A stretch of DNA of 64,000 nt from UTCFX2 sp963788305 (GTDB lineage: Bacteria > Chloroflexota > Anaerolineae > Anaerolineales > UBA4823), in NCBI GenBank assembly GCA_963788305.1, contig CAWBGK010000002.1:1-64000 (forward strand), written 5' to 3'. This document shows, in pieces, positions 31,289 to 40,306 of the stretch (position 1 is its first letter; the number at the start of each line of letters is the position of its first letter). Under the pieces are notes generated by a model. The model did not search any database. It was given only the letters and a program-made list of their open reading frames with translations, and was not told the DNA's origin. The translations under genes and the position numbers were made by a program.

Positions 31289-31826
31289 CGTTCTGGTGCC
31301 ACTCCTCTCTCAGTACACTCATGATCAAGATATCCATGTAACGACCATCTTTATACATAGCCTGCCGTTTTCTGCCTTCATGAATGAATCCCGCCTTTTC
31401 ATAAGTGCGGATTGCGCGGTGATTGGAATCATAGACATCAAGCATGAGTCGGTTCAAATTGAGCGTTTGAAAACCGTACTTTAATAGCAATCGCATCACC
31501 GCTGTACCGTAACCTTGGTTCCAATACTTCTTTTCTCCAATAAAAATCCCTAATTCGGCAGATCGACAGCGCCAATCGATATTATGGATGCCGCAGTTGC
31601 CAACCATAATCCATTCATCGCCCTCAAGGACTTCAATAACCAGCGGACGTTCATCCTTTGACCTTTCGAGCATGTGATTGAACCAATCTTCTTCTTCAGC
31701 TCTCGACAAAGGAGCATAGATCATCAGGTTTTCAATTATTTCAGGATCATTGAGCCATGAAACAAATTGGGGAATATCCTGACGTTCTGCGCTTCGTAAC
31801 CGAATTTTATCCCCGTAAATCATCAT
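31281..31826 (-). CDS. GNAT family N-acetyltransferase (RimJ/RimL-like)
   Basis: An intact protein of 181 residues. 'IRLRSAERQDIPQFVSWLNDPEI' is the usual RimL-like opening, the acetyl-CoA binding loop is 'KKYWNQGYGTAVMRLLLKYGF' and the end strand is 'YEKAGFIHEGRKRQAMYKDGRYMD'. The family acetylates N-termini, aminoglycosides or small amines; the acceptor cannot be predicted. It overlaps meaB by 20 bp at its start and fpg at its end. Confidence 0.85.
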   Translation of the reverse strand: MMIYGDKIRLRSAERQDIPQFVSWLNDPEIIENLMIYAPLSRAEEEDWFNHMLERSKDERPLVIEVLEGDEWIMVGNCGIHNIDWRCRSAELGIFIGEKKYWNQGYGTAVMRLLLKYGFQTLNLNRLMLDVYDSNHRAIRTYEKAGFIHEGRKRQAMYKDGRYMDILIMSVLREEWHQNDA

Positions 31827-32880
31827 TACCTCCCGTCTGATTATCCTGTAACAATATCATAAACCGCCTGGCGCGGGAAATCTCTCTTTTGTTCAAACGA
31901 TCGATGATTTCCATATATATTGATTCCGGCACACGCTCCTGCCACCTGGCAACAAGAGTTTCCCGCAGAAGTATATCGAGTTCAGATTTCAATCGACTTT
32001 GATTTCGCCTAGCCAGCTCTCTTGTCTCTAATATATTCTCATAATAACGGGAAATTTCATTTTGAAGCTCAGATATTCCAATCCCTTCTGTTGCGACCGT
32101 CCTGATTATTGGGGTTTCCCAGAGCTGCATCCTGCTTTCTGCCGGATCCTTTCCTTCGACCGCTAGATTGGAGGACACATTCTGACCATGATGGCCTGGT
32201 TTGTTCAAGTTATCCTGAAAAATGTGAAGGGAAGGATGAGCCAGCTGAAGCATGCTTCGCAGTGCACGTTCTGTTGATTCAACTCCTGGTCGGTCAGCCT
32301 TGTTGATCACAAGGATATCGGCGATCTCCAATATCCCTGCTTTTATCGCCTGGATATCATCTCCCAAACCAGGGGCTTCAACTACGATCGTTGTATGGGC
32401 AAGTCGAGCGATCTCCACTTCAGCCTGCCCTGCTCCGACTGTCTCAACCAGGATGATCTCAAAACCAGCCGCATCCATAGCTTGAACCACACCAGAAGTT
32501 GCTGTTGCCAATCCACCAAGAGAACCGCGAGTGGCCATTGAGCGGATAAATACACCAGGATCTCCTGATAAATCTCGCATTCTCACCCGATCGCCCAAGA
32601 TGGCACCGCCGGTAAAAGGGCTGGATGGATCTACGGCAACAATTCCAACTCGTTTTGGTTGTCCCTGAGTTGGTTTTCGATAGGCAATTGCGAGGCGATT
32701 AACAAGCGATGACTTTCCTGTTCCAGGAGCACCGGTCACCCCGATTAGATGAGCATTTCCTGCATATGGGAACAGTTCATTGCTGAAATGACGACCCTGG
32801 GGTGTGTCATTCTCGATTTGAGTCAGAACTCGGGCCAACGCAATTCTGCTGCCAGCCAATAATTCGGACGTAAGCTGCAT
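31807..32880 (-). CDS. meaB: Methylmalonyl-CoA mutase-associated GTPase MeaB
   Basis: From ATG 32880 the protein has 357 residues. The P-loop is 'HLIGVTGAPGTGKSSLVNRL', switch elements follow in 'VAVDPSSPFTGGAILGDRVRM' and 'VETVGAGQAEVEIA', and the guanine motif is 'NKADRPG'. MeaB is the G-protein chaperone that guards loading and repair of the B12 cofactor of methylmalonyl-CoA mutase. The C-terminal dimerisation arm 'VARWQERVPESIYMEIIDRLNKREI' is present. Upstream, 17 bp away, is the B12-binding mutase subunit, supporting the assignment. Confidence 0.93.
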   Translation of the reverse strand: MQLTSELLAGSRIALARVLTQIENDTPQGRHFSNELFPYAGNAHLIGVTGAPGTGKSSLVNRLAIAYRKPTQGQPKRVGIVAVDPSSPFTGGAILGDRVRMRDLSGDPGVFIRSMATRGSLGGLATATSGVVQAMDAAGFEIILVETVGAGQAEVEIARLAHTTIVVEAPGLGDDIQAIKAGILEIADILVINKADRPGVESTERALRSMLQLAHPSLHIFQDNLNKPGHHGQNVSSNLAVEGKDPAESRMQLWETPIIRTVATEGIGISELQNEISRYYENILETRELARRNQSRLKSELDILLRETLVARWQERVPESIYMEIIDRLNKREISRARRFMILLQDNQTGGNDDLRG

Positions 32881-32897
32881 TATTCTTGATTCCGGCT

Positions 32898-33309
32898 TCA
32901 GGAAGATTCTTGCACTGGTATTGCTTTTCGGATGTCCTGGACGATTTGATCCGTTGAAGTACCAGGGCCGTAGATCCCCTTTACCCCCATATTGAGCAAT
33001 ACCGGCACATCTTCGTCTGGAATGATCCCTCCAAGAAACACACATACACTTTCCTGCCCGTTTGCGGAAAGGAGCTCGAGTACACGCGGCACTAGAGCCA
33101 TGTGTGCCCCGGAAAGCACTGAAAGGCCTACTGCATCAACATCCTCTTGCAAGGCGCTTTCAGCAATCATCTCCGGTGTCTGGCGCAGTCCAGTATAAAT
33201 TACCTCCATACCTGCATCACGCAGTGCTCTTGCGACAACTTTTGCCCCGCGATCGTGTCCATCGAGTCCGGGTTTCGCCACCAAGACGCGAAATCCTTGG
33301 ATTGTTCAT
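32898..33309 (-). CDS. Methylmalonyl-CoA mutase B12-binding (C-terminal) subunit, one frameshift at the start
   Basis: About 137 residues. The B12-binding signature DxHxxG is 'DGHDRGAK', followed by 'YTGLRQTPEMIAESALQEDVDAVGLSVLSGAHM' and the 'FLGGIIPDEDV' loop. This is the small domain that binds adenosylcobalamin and, with a separate catalytic chain, isomerises methylmalonyl-CoA and succinyl-CoA. ATG 33309 with GAGGTGATC upstream reads 'MNNPRI', after which one base must be dropped to continue 'RVLVAKPGLDGHD'. The catalytic subunit is not in this window. Confidence 0.88.
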
Positions 33310-33369
33310 GATCACCTCATCGGTAGTAGATTGAATAATTGAGATTAATTATACCCGCTGGGAGATATT

Positions 33370-34694
33370 TTACTCTGCTGAACCCGTGATTCGCTTTGCC
33401 GATTCGATTATTTCATAGGCTAAATTAACAGGTCTCAGAGCGTTGATGAATCCCCCCACAGGCACACATGCATCGCGTTGATTTACATTTCCATCACCAT
33501 TCGTATCTGCGATGACCCTGCAGTCTACGACCTCTTCATTATCACCATTTCCCAGCTGTGTTGGGATGGCAACCATCTTGACCCGTCTCATCCAAAGCCA
33601 TTCCTCCGCTTGTCCCCCCGGAAATTGTCGCGGCTGTTTTGATATATGCTCGATCTCCATAAGATTTCTGACTCGAAAATCCTCCGACATTGCCCGTTGT
33701 AAGCGTGATCGTTTGCCCACCGATGGCAGGATATCCAAGTATCATAATCGGGTCCCCAAGTTGGAGCGAATCCGAATCGCCAAGACTTGCTTTTGGAAGC
33801 TTAACTGCATTCCAATTCACTGGCTTCATGTTCATATCACTAGATATCTTCAGGACAGCGATGTCCAGATCCTTGTCCGTAAGGAGGGCATCCGCATAAA
33901 ACATTTCTACCGGCGGCGAGGACGGATCTTCAGTCATCGCGATGATAAAAGCATCAGGTTCATAGCCATCAAACGGAAGAACCAGATGAGCATTTGTGAG
34001 GATTAGCCCATCATCGGATATGATCGTTCCTGAGCCATCCCAAAGATTTCTAAGATAACTCGAATATTTATATTTTGCATAAATCTTGACAACTGACTGG
34101 TACGGCACTGCCAGGGGCGCAGTTGTTGGCATGATCGTCGGCACCAATGTAGGCTTGGACGTCGGCATGGGTGTAGGAGGTCTCTGTTTCAGTCGCAACT
34201 AGGACGATTTCGGGATGTTTGTTGAATAAAATTCGGAATCCAACTTCTCTGACCTTTCCACTCGTCATCACTTCTATCTGGCCGGCCACATCCGCAATCT
34301 GCCAGGGCATAAGTGTTATGAAGAATTCCTTTCGCTCACCAGGTTCCACCATCATGCCGATAAAATAGCCTGTCTTATCCCCGTAAAACTCCTGCCGACC
34401 AGGCGTGAGAGATGGAAATACATCATTAACCACGGCCGAATCGGTTAATAATGCGGGTAAACGGATTTCATCAATCATTTCATATTCTTCACTGAAATTT
34501 TCGACCATTAATGTCATTCGCACATCTTCACCAAGCTCTGCGAGAGGCGGCGACTGGATGTAAATATTTAGGTCAGGTTTGTTTCCGCCGAAAAAATGAA
34601 ATGGACCTTGCCATAAAATTGCCATTGCTGTGGCCGACAATATCAGGGTGAAAGTTCCCATACCAATCAAAGAAATAACCCATTTTCGATTCAT
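33370..34694 (-). CDS. Membrane-anchored trypsin-like serine protease with EF-hand-like C-terminus, two frameshifts
   Basis: The likely start at 34694 (MNRKWVISLIGMGTFTLILSATAMAIL) gives one membrane anchor. ATG 34772 is also in frame. A beta-sandwich-like domain follows ('DLNIYIQSPPLAELGEDVRMTLMVENFSEEY'), then a Pro/Thr stalk and a protease domain: 'TNAHLVLP' (His), 'DLDIAVLK' (Asp) and 'SGGTSGGM' (Ser). Past the frame break near 33590 the C-terminus has 'ADTNGDGNVNQRDAC', an EF-hand or dockerin-type calcium loop. Another break lies near 34190. The protease faces the outside and may process or capture secreted material. Confidence 0.7.
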
Positions 34695-34800
34695 GAGATT
34701 ATCTTCCAAAAAAGCATCATTTCCTAAGGGATCGAATAAACCATGTGGATTCATTATACGCGCAGGTTCCAATTAAACTCCCAACGAATTCGTAAGCCAG

Positions 34801-34806
34801 TATAAT
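34801..34806 (+). promoter_or_regulatory. Candidate -10 box implying a leaderless transcript
   Basis: TATAAT ends 6 bp before the GTG at 34813. A start site at the usual distance from the box would fall on the GTG itself, so the mRNA may have no leader. No good -35 hexamer is visible. Confidence 0.4.
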
Positions 34807-34812
34807 GAAGTT

Positions 34813-35469
34813 GTGAATGTGAAAATAATTCGGTCAAAGAGAAAGACTTTGTCCATAGTTGTCAATGCTGATGGCAATGTGACTGTGCGGTCTCCATTAT
34901 TATTGTCCAAATCAAAAATTGAGCGGATTTTAGCTGATAAAGCAGAATGGATAGAGAAGCAGCAAGGGGTAATCCGCTCAAATTCAGTTTCGAAACATAA
35001 ATTTACAGAAGGCGAATCTTTTTACTTCCTTGGCAAATCTTATCCTTTAATTTTCATTAAGTCACAGAAACCGGCATTAATAATTGAAGATGCACTCAAA
35101 CTGGATTGGGATTCAAGAAATCAAGCTGAAGAATTAATTATTGTTTGGTATCAAAAGCAAGCAAGGAAGATTCTTTCCGAACGATTGAAGCAGCTCGCCG
35201 AAATCCACAATTTCAAGAATTATAAATTCAGGCTCAGCGGAGCACGCACTCGCTGGGGTTCTTGCAGCAGCAAAAGAAACATAAGTATTAGCTGGCGCCT
35301 GGTGATGGCACCGCCAGGTATAATCGATTATGTCCTGATTCACGAACTGGTGCACCTAGAAGTCCATAATCATTCAAAGGAATTTTGGCGACTTCTTGAA
35401 AGCATCATGCCGGAATATCAAAAACACAGAATGTGGCTAAAAAAGAACAGCACCAACCTGCATGTGTAA
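34813..35469 (+). CDS. YgjP/DUF45-type zinc metallopeptidase
   Basis: An intact protein of 218 residues. The C-terminal zinc site is 'YVLIHELVHLEVHNHSKEFW', an HExxH helix followed by a further His, and upstream is 'RWGSCSSKRNISISWRLVMAPP', the block shared by DUF45 (SprT-like) proteins. The N-terminal 'IIRSKRKTLSIVVNADGNVTVRSPL' is the usual small beta domain. The family is predicted to be cytosolic metallopeptidases, often beside restriction or stress genes; the substrate is unknown. GTG at 34813 is used, with TATAAT immediately upstream. Confidence 0.85.
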   Translation: MNVKIIRSKRKTLSIVVNADGNVTVRSPLLLSKSKIERILADKAEWIEKQQGVIRSNSVSKHKFTEGESFYFLGKSYPLIFIKSQKPALIIEDALKLDWDSRNQAEELIIVWYQKQARKILSERLKQLAEIHNFKNYKFRLSGARTRWGSCSSKRNISISWRLVMAPPGIIDYVLIHELVHLEVHNHSKEFWRLLESIMPEYQKHRMWLKKNSTNLHV

Positions 35470-35520
35470 ATGCATTTGGATTACTGGTTGCGTGTGTACT
35501 AATTGGGAAGGAACAATCTC

Positions 35521-36894
35521 GTGAGTAAAAGAACGGTCTTGAGAAGCTATCTTTTGGTTGCCTTGACCATTATTCTGTATACTGCGTCCTGCTCGCCTTC
35601 TCTGACTTCGCAAAACACAAGACCAAGTCCTGCGTCTCCCCAGAATCAAGAAATTCCAGAGGTGACTGCTTCACTTCCAGCAGAATCCATTACAGTGCCA
35701 AAAACCCCATCTCGAAGCCCAACTGCTTCTTCGCCGACTGAAGAAACGACAGGACCATTTACCTCACCGGCTGTAGGAGTTCCCCCATCATCGATCCCGA
35801 ATTTCGGTCCAACGCTTGCATTTCTCAAAGATGGTGATATCTGGATGCTAGACCAACCTGGCAGTGAACCCTATCCATTGACATTCGCTGGAGATATCTT
35901 GGGATTTACCTGGTCCCCAAATGGAGAACGCCTGGCAGCTTTTAATGGGAAGAATATTTGCTTTTTTTATCGTGATGGAAGCATCAGGTCGGCGTGCCTG
36001 GATTTAGGGCTAAATGATGAACAATCCGTTATCCCACGCCAGCTGGTCATGTCTCCAGATCAACATTGGATTGTCTTATGGAATCCATCGACTCCTCAGG
36101 AAGAAGGAACAATCGGCTGGATGATTGTTGCATTGGATACAACGAATATTATGTACCGGATTGAAGATCCCGTTGATTGGGGAGCCACTTTAACGCCAGA
36201 AAATGAACCTGGAGGTTTTACAGGTATGCCGCTCTTCCTTGAGGATGGGCGTTTGGTCGGGACGATCTCGCATCAATCACTTTGCAGTGAATATGACTGT
36301 CAATATGATCTTAATATATTTAATTTTGAGACCCACGCGTTCGAGCTTTTTCAAAATTCTTCAGACGATATTTTTAGCCAGGGTATCAGCCTTTCGCTTG
36401 ATGATAAGAACAGTAAAATTTCAAATCTTAGGACGCTTTACTCAAGCTGTGAGGATTTTACGACGATGGTTGATGTTCTCGACCTGAATTCTTCCGATCA
36501 TTCGAAATGGAGTTTCGAAGGGGAGGCTTTCACAGATGTCGCTTTTCATCCTTCGATGGATCAGGCGATTTTTGCTCGAAAATCAGGATGCAGCGAAACG
36601 GAAGACGATTCCTGGTCTGAGACATGCGGGTTAACCGAAAACAGCGAGATTATACCAATGCAGTTCTGGAATCCAGAGACAAACCAGCGCGATGAGTTTA
36701 TTCCCGGGATTTCACCGAAATGGTCTCCGGATGGGAATTGGTTTGCATTCCGTTCATGCCTTTCTGAATCGTCATCCGGAAAATGGAGCCAGAACTCTGA
36801 TGTAGAACCAGAAATATTTATCTTCAATCCCCAAAAAGAGACAATGATCATGGTTATGGATGGCTTGACACCGCAGTGGCAGCCTCACCAATAA
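35521..36894 (+). CDS. Lipoprotein with Pro/Thr-rich stalk and TolB-like beta-propeller
   Basis: GTG 35521 preceded by GGAAGGA. The signal peptide ends in a lipobox ('LLVALTIILYTASC'), so it is lipidated outside. A Ser/Pro/Thr-rich stalk (about residues 25-95) leads to repeated beta-propeller-like blades such as 'TFAGDILGFTWSPNGERLAAF' and 'IPGISPKWSPDGNWFAF', the WSPDG motif of TolB/WD40-like propellers. It has eight or more Cys in the globular part. It probably binds a surface ligand or partner. The neighbouring lipoprotein at 37239 has the same architecture. Confidence 0.68.
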   Translation: MSKRTVLRSYLLVALTIILYTASCSPSLTSQNTRPSPASPQNQEIPEVTASLPAESITVPKTPSRSPTASSPTEETTGPFTSPAVGVPPSSIPNFGPTLAFLKDGDIWMLDQPGSEPYPLTFAGDILGFTWSPNGERLAAFNGKNICFFYRDGSIRSACLDLGLNDEQSVIPRQLVMSPDQHWIVLWNPSTPQEEGTIGWMIVALDTTNIMYRIEDPVDWGATLTPENEPGGFTGMPLFLEDGRLVGTISHQSLCSEYDCQYDLNIFNFETHAFELFQNSSDDIFSQGISLSLDDKNSKISNLRTLYSSCEDFTTMVDVLDLNSSDHSKWSFEGEAFTDVAFHPSMDQAIFARKSGCSETEDDSWSETCGLTENSEIIPMQFWNPETNQRDEFIPGISPKWSPDGNWFAFRSCLSESSSGKWSQNSDVEPEIFIFNPQKETMIMVMDGLTPQWQPHQ

Positions 36895-36946
36895 CGAGCG
36901 AACAAATTATTAGAATGTCACTCAATTCGAACTGAGCTTTCCTGTG

Positions 36947-37096
36947 TTATCGATTGTTGATCACGATTGCACCAATTACACCAGGTACCCAACCGACTAG
37001 CGTAAGGATTGTCACAATCAAAAGTGACCCACATCCTTTATCCAATACCGCTAAGGGGGGAAAGAAAATGCACAATAAGACTCTCCAGATGCTCAT
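36947..37096 (-). CDS. Pmp3/YqaE (UPF0057) family small membrane protein
   Basis: A 49-residue gene: 'MSIWRVLLCIFFPPLAVLDK' followed by 'GCGSLLIVTILTLVGWVPGVIGAIVINNR'. This is the two-helix Pmp3/YqaE pattern, with the 'FFPPLAV' turn and the 'GxxPGxIxAxxI' second helix. An AAAGGA site precedes the ATG at 37096 at the right distance. In other organisms these peptides affect membrane potential and salt tolerance. It is monocistronic on the minus strand between two plus-strand lipoprotein genes and fills most of an apparently empty gap of 344 bp. Confidence 0.82.
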   Translation of the reverse strand: MSIWRVLLCIFFPPLAVLDKGCGSLLIVTILTLVGWVPGVIGAIVINNR

Positions 37097-37223
37097 TCTA
37101 AGTCCTTTCAATCAAGCCGATTAGAATAATTTATTCTAGATTATTCTAACGTAAAACTAGCTAAAAAGTTTCAAGAATTGGCAAGCCTTACTCATTCATC
37201 CCAAGAGGGCTGGTGTTAGACTG

Positions 37224-37229
37224 TATAAT
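37224..37229 (+). promoter_or_regulatory. Candidate -10 box close to start codon
   Basis: TATAAT lies 9 bp before the ATG at 37239, so the leader would be at most a few bases. No -35 match at 17 bp. Confidence 0.35.
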
Positions 37230-37238
37230 TGCATAAAT

Positions 37239-38771
37239 ATGCAAAGAAAAAAGGTTCGAGATGTTTTGATCGCCCGGGCTTTCTTAGGCACAGTGTGTCT
37301 GGTTTGTGTTTCGCTTTTTAGCTGCAATTTTTTAGCAAGCGCACCGCAATTTCTCGTTTCGCATTCTCCATCTCCTCAATTTATAAGTTCCCCTTTGCAA
37401 ATTTCAACGGAAACTCAGGTTCAAACGACTTCTACACCACTTCTGTCCACGATTATCCCGACCCAAACCAGAAAAAATACGCAAACACCCAAACCAACAA
37501 AAATCCTCACACCAGAACCGCTTAACTCGCCTATCGGATCAGCGACAAATGTTCCGCCTTCCCATACGCCGGGTCCTGATCAGCTCACCAATGGACTTGA
37601 TGTATGGAATCTGGTCTCAGTCGATTTTCCGAGTTATATAACCGCTTTGGGACGTGTCTATTCCCCGCCAACCAGACGAGATCCTTTTCCAGCATATGTC
37701 TTTATTCGCTTAAATTTTGAATGCACCACAGGTAAATCTTTGATTGATCTGTATTCTGGATTGGTGATGGGGTTGAATTTTGTCCATAAACAATCAGGCT
37801 ACCCAGATCTAAGTATTGAGGACCTTCAAGGGCATAAATACCTCGCTACTTTGTTGGGAGCGTGTTGGCTGGCAGCACCAATGCCTCGGACTCGTGTAAA
37901 GGATGCTTATTTCACCTTGAATTTTAAGGACCTCCCCCCTTTGACCTTCTCTTCTGAGGCAAATTTAACGGAAAGCCAAGAAGATATTTGCTTCATTTCT
38001 GACATGTATGGAACCGAAGAGGTATACAGCGCTAACCCGAATGGAGAAAATATTCTGCGATTAACAACTAATTTCAGCCGTGCTGCAGAACCGTCATGGT
38101 CCAATGATCATCAGAAAATTGCCTATGTCAGTTATAAAAAGGGCAATGGAGATATTTCAATAATCGATCGGACAGGCGTTGGATTAGCAGAATTGGAAAT
38201 CTCTTCATCAGATGAAGGTGGACCTGTTTGGGCCCCATTAGACCAAAGAATTGCATTTCATACTCTTCGAGACGGAAACTGGGAAGTCTATTCCAGCTCT
38301 ACTTCCGGGACCGAGCTTCTAAATCTATCCAGAAGTTCTTCAGATGATATGTACCCCACCTGGTCCCCAGATGGGAAACGGCTTGCTTTTCAAACGGTCA
38401 GAGACGGAGATTGGGAAGTTTTTCTGATGAATTCTGATGGAACTCAATCGGAACGATTGACCAACAATGAAACAGACGAGATTCTCCCAACCTGGTCTCC
38501 CGATGGATACCAGATACTTTTTTGGACTTTTCAATCCGGAACTTGGAAGTTAATGTCCATAAATCCCGATGGGCAGAATTTATCAACCTTAACCACATAC
38601 GAGAATCCTGGCTCAAATCCAAGCCGCGCAGCTTGGTCTCCAGATGGGGGAAAAATCCTTCTTTCTCTGATTCGGGACGGTTTCTTGCAACTCTATGCGA
38701 TGAATGCGGACGGCACTGAAGTCACCCGGCTCACCAGATCTCCTGCCAATTTTTTTGATCCTGGCTGGTAG
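37239..38771 (+). CDS. Lipoprotein with TolB/WD40-like beta-propeller
   Basis: An intact protein of 510 residues. Signal peptide with lipobox ('LGTVCLVCVSLFSCN'), then a Pro/Thr-rich stalk (about 35-110), then a roughly 130-residue domain with paired Cys ('RLNFECTTGKSLIDLY', 'LLGACWLAAP'), then a propeller of about six blades with repeated WSPDG, 'DGxWEVY' and 'MNADGTEVTRLT' motifs. TolB-like propellers bind peptides or glycans at the surface. It precedes the lipase-like gene with a 17-bp gap and is probably co-transcribed with it. Confidence 0.7.
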   Translation: MQRKKVRDVLIARAFLGTVCLVCVSLFSCNFLASAPQFLVSHSPSPQFISSPLQISTETQVQTTSTPLLSTIIPTQTRKNTQTPKPTKILTPEPLNSPIGSATNVPPSHTPGPDQLTNGLDVWNLVSVDFPSYITALGRVYSPPTRRDPFPAYVFIRLNFECTTGKSLIDLYSGLVMGLNFVHKQSGYPDLSIEDLQGHKYLATLLGACWLAAPMPRTRVKDAYFTLNFKDLPPLTFSSEANLTESQEDICFISDMYGTEEVYSANPNGENILRLTTNFSRAAEPSWSNDHQKIAYVSYKKGNGDISIIDRTGVGLAELEISSSDEGGPVWAPLDQRIAFHTLRDGNWEVYSSSTSGTELLNLSRSSSDDMYPTWSPDGKRLAFQTVRDGDWEVFLMNSDGTQSERLTNNETDEILPTWSPDGYQILFWTFQSGTWKLMSINPDGQNLSTLTTYENPGSNPSRAAWSPDGGKILLSLIRDGFLQLYAMNADGTEVTRLTRSPANFFDPGW

Positions 38772-38788
38772 GCGAGTTACTTTCTCGC

Positions 38789-40306
38789 ATGGAGTCAAAA
38801 ACAAGCATGAATGTTGATTTGCCTGACCATCCGCAAGAAAATATCGTCATCTTTATCCCAGGATATATGGGCAGCCGGCTTCGCAACCGTATCACTGGTG
38901 AGACTGTTTGGATCGATATCCAAAAGATTCTGAAAGACCCATTAGAAATCCATTCCAATTTAATTCATCTTTTCAAGCAAATGAAATTCCCAAACGACGA
39001 CCTGGTTCCAGACGGGATTGTCGAAGAAATCCTGTTCATTCCGCCATTTTTAAAGCAAAAACAATACGGACCACTAATTGATACGCTGAAATCTTGGGGC
39101 TTTTCTGCTTCCATGGGAAAAAAAGATGGAAAATCATCCAGGCTGTACACGTTTGCCTACGACTGGCGGCAAGATAATCGAGAATCAGCCAGAAAGCTTT
39201 CTGCATTGGTTCGATTTTTAAACAAGCGGCATCCCAATGCATTAATTTGGATCATTGCGCACAGCAATGGGGGCACCGTGGCACGTTGGTATATCGAGAA
39301 GGAAGGTGGGAAGGAATTTATCGATCGGCTGTTCTTAATTGCATGTCCTTGGGACGGAGCCCCAAAATCCATCCAAACTCTACTTCAGGGACCAGAGGTC
39401 TTCTTTTTACGTCTATTCAATCAATTCGGCATTCAGCACTATTTCCAGGAGACTGCTTTGACATTCCCGTCCTTTTACCAACTGATTCCTGGGTTTCTCC
39501 CCTTCCTCAAGCAGGAAAATGGGAGTAAATTTGATCCATTTATCGATCAGCGCTGGTTATCAAATTCCAGGCAGCGTGATATGCTCGAAAATGCCAGGAA
39601 TTTCTACGAGGAATTAGGGATGGATTTGAGTGTGGAAACACTATGCTTTTTTGGTATCAACCAACCAACTGTTAGCGAAGGGGTTGTATCGCAATCAGCT
39701 TCTGGAAAAATTAACAACATTCGCTGGATAATGGATGAGGAAGGGGATGGGACAATACCTGTTCACAGTGCAGTTCACCCAAATGCGTCCCAAAAACTCC
39801 CATATTCTGCAAACCATGGGGATATCTGCAATTACACACCCATGTTGGAAAAATTGAAGTTCGAATTAATTCAGCGGTACACCATTGGGGAGCTTGCTGC
39901 AGTTCCTACTTCTCGAATAAAGGTAAATTTTGACTCTGATCGAGACATGTTCCTACCAGGTGAAGTAATTCCAATTTCCATCATGGCATCATCAATCGAT
40001 ACCGGTCTGCCAATTTATGATCTACATGTGGAAGTGAACATCCACCAGATCGTAGGGTTAGAGAATTATAAATGGATCGAATATCCAGACCAATCAGAAA
40101 CAATTTCCGAACCGGTTTTATTGGTAGAAGCTATCAAATCTCCAGGTCGATATGAAGCGAGGGTTACTGCACCAGCCAGGGCGGGATATTATGAGATGAC
40201 CGCAAAAATCAAAACAAAAGAATTCGGTGGAGTAGATTGTCGTCGATTAATCCTGATTGAAGGAGATAAGACCGAATTTTCCAAAGGAAAGATCCCAGAA
40301 AATTAA
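38789..40306 (+). CDS. LCAT-like alpha/beta hydrolase (lipase/acyltransferase)
   Basis: An intact protein of 505 residues without signal peptide. 'NIVIFIPGYMGSRLRNRITGETVWID' is the opening of lecithin:cholesterol acyltransferase-like proteins; the nucleophile is in 'WIIAHSNGGTVARWYIE', where the usual GHSxGG is AHSNGG. Later 'DGTIPVHSA' carries the acid region and 'YSANHGDICN' the His. The last 120 residues form an immunoglobulin-like beta domain ('NFDSDRDMFLPGEVIPISIMASS'). It probably hydrolyses or transfers lipid acyl groups; the substrate is unknown. Confidence 0.75.
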   Translation: MESKTSMNVDLPDHPQENIVIFIPGYMGSRLRNRITGETVWIDIQKILKDPLEIHSNLIHLFKQMKFPNDDLVPDGIVEEILFIPPFLKQKQYGPLIDTLKSWGFSASMGKKDGKSSRLYTFAYDWRQDNRESARKLSALVRFLNKRHPNALIWIIAHSNGGTVARWYIEKEGGKEFIDRLFLIACPWDGAPKSIQTLLQGPEVFFLRLFNQFGIQHYFQETALTFPSFYQLIPGFLPFLKQENGSKFDPFIDQRWLSNSRQRDMLENARNFYEELGMDLSVETLCFFGINQPTVSEGVVSQSASGKINNIRWIMDEEGDGTIPVHSAVHPNASQKLPYSANHGDICNYTPMLEKLKFELIQRYTIGELAAVPTSRIKVNFDSDRDMFLPGEVIPISIMASSIDTGLPIYDLHVEVNIHQIVGLENYKWIEYPDQSETISEPVLLVEAIKSPGRYEARVTAPARAGYYEMTAKIKTKEFGGVDCRRLILIEGDKTEFSKGKIPEN

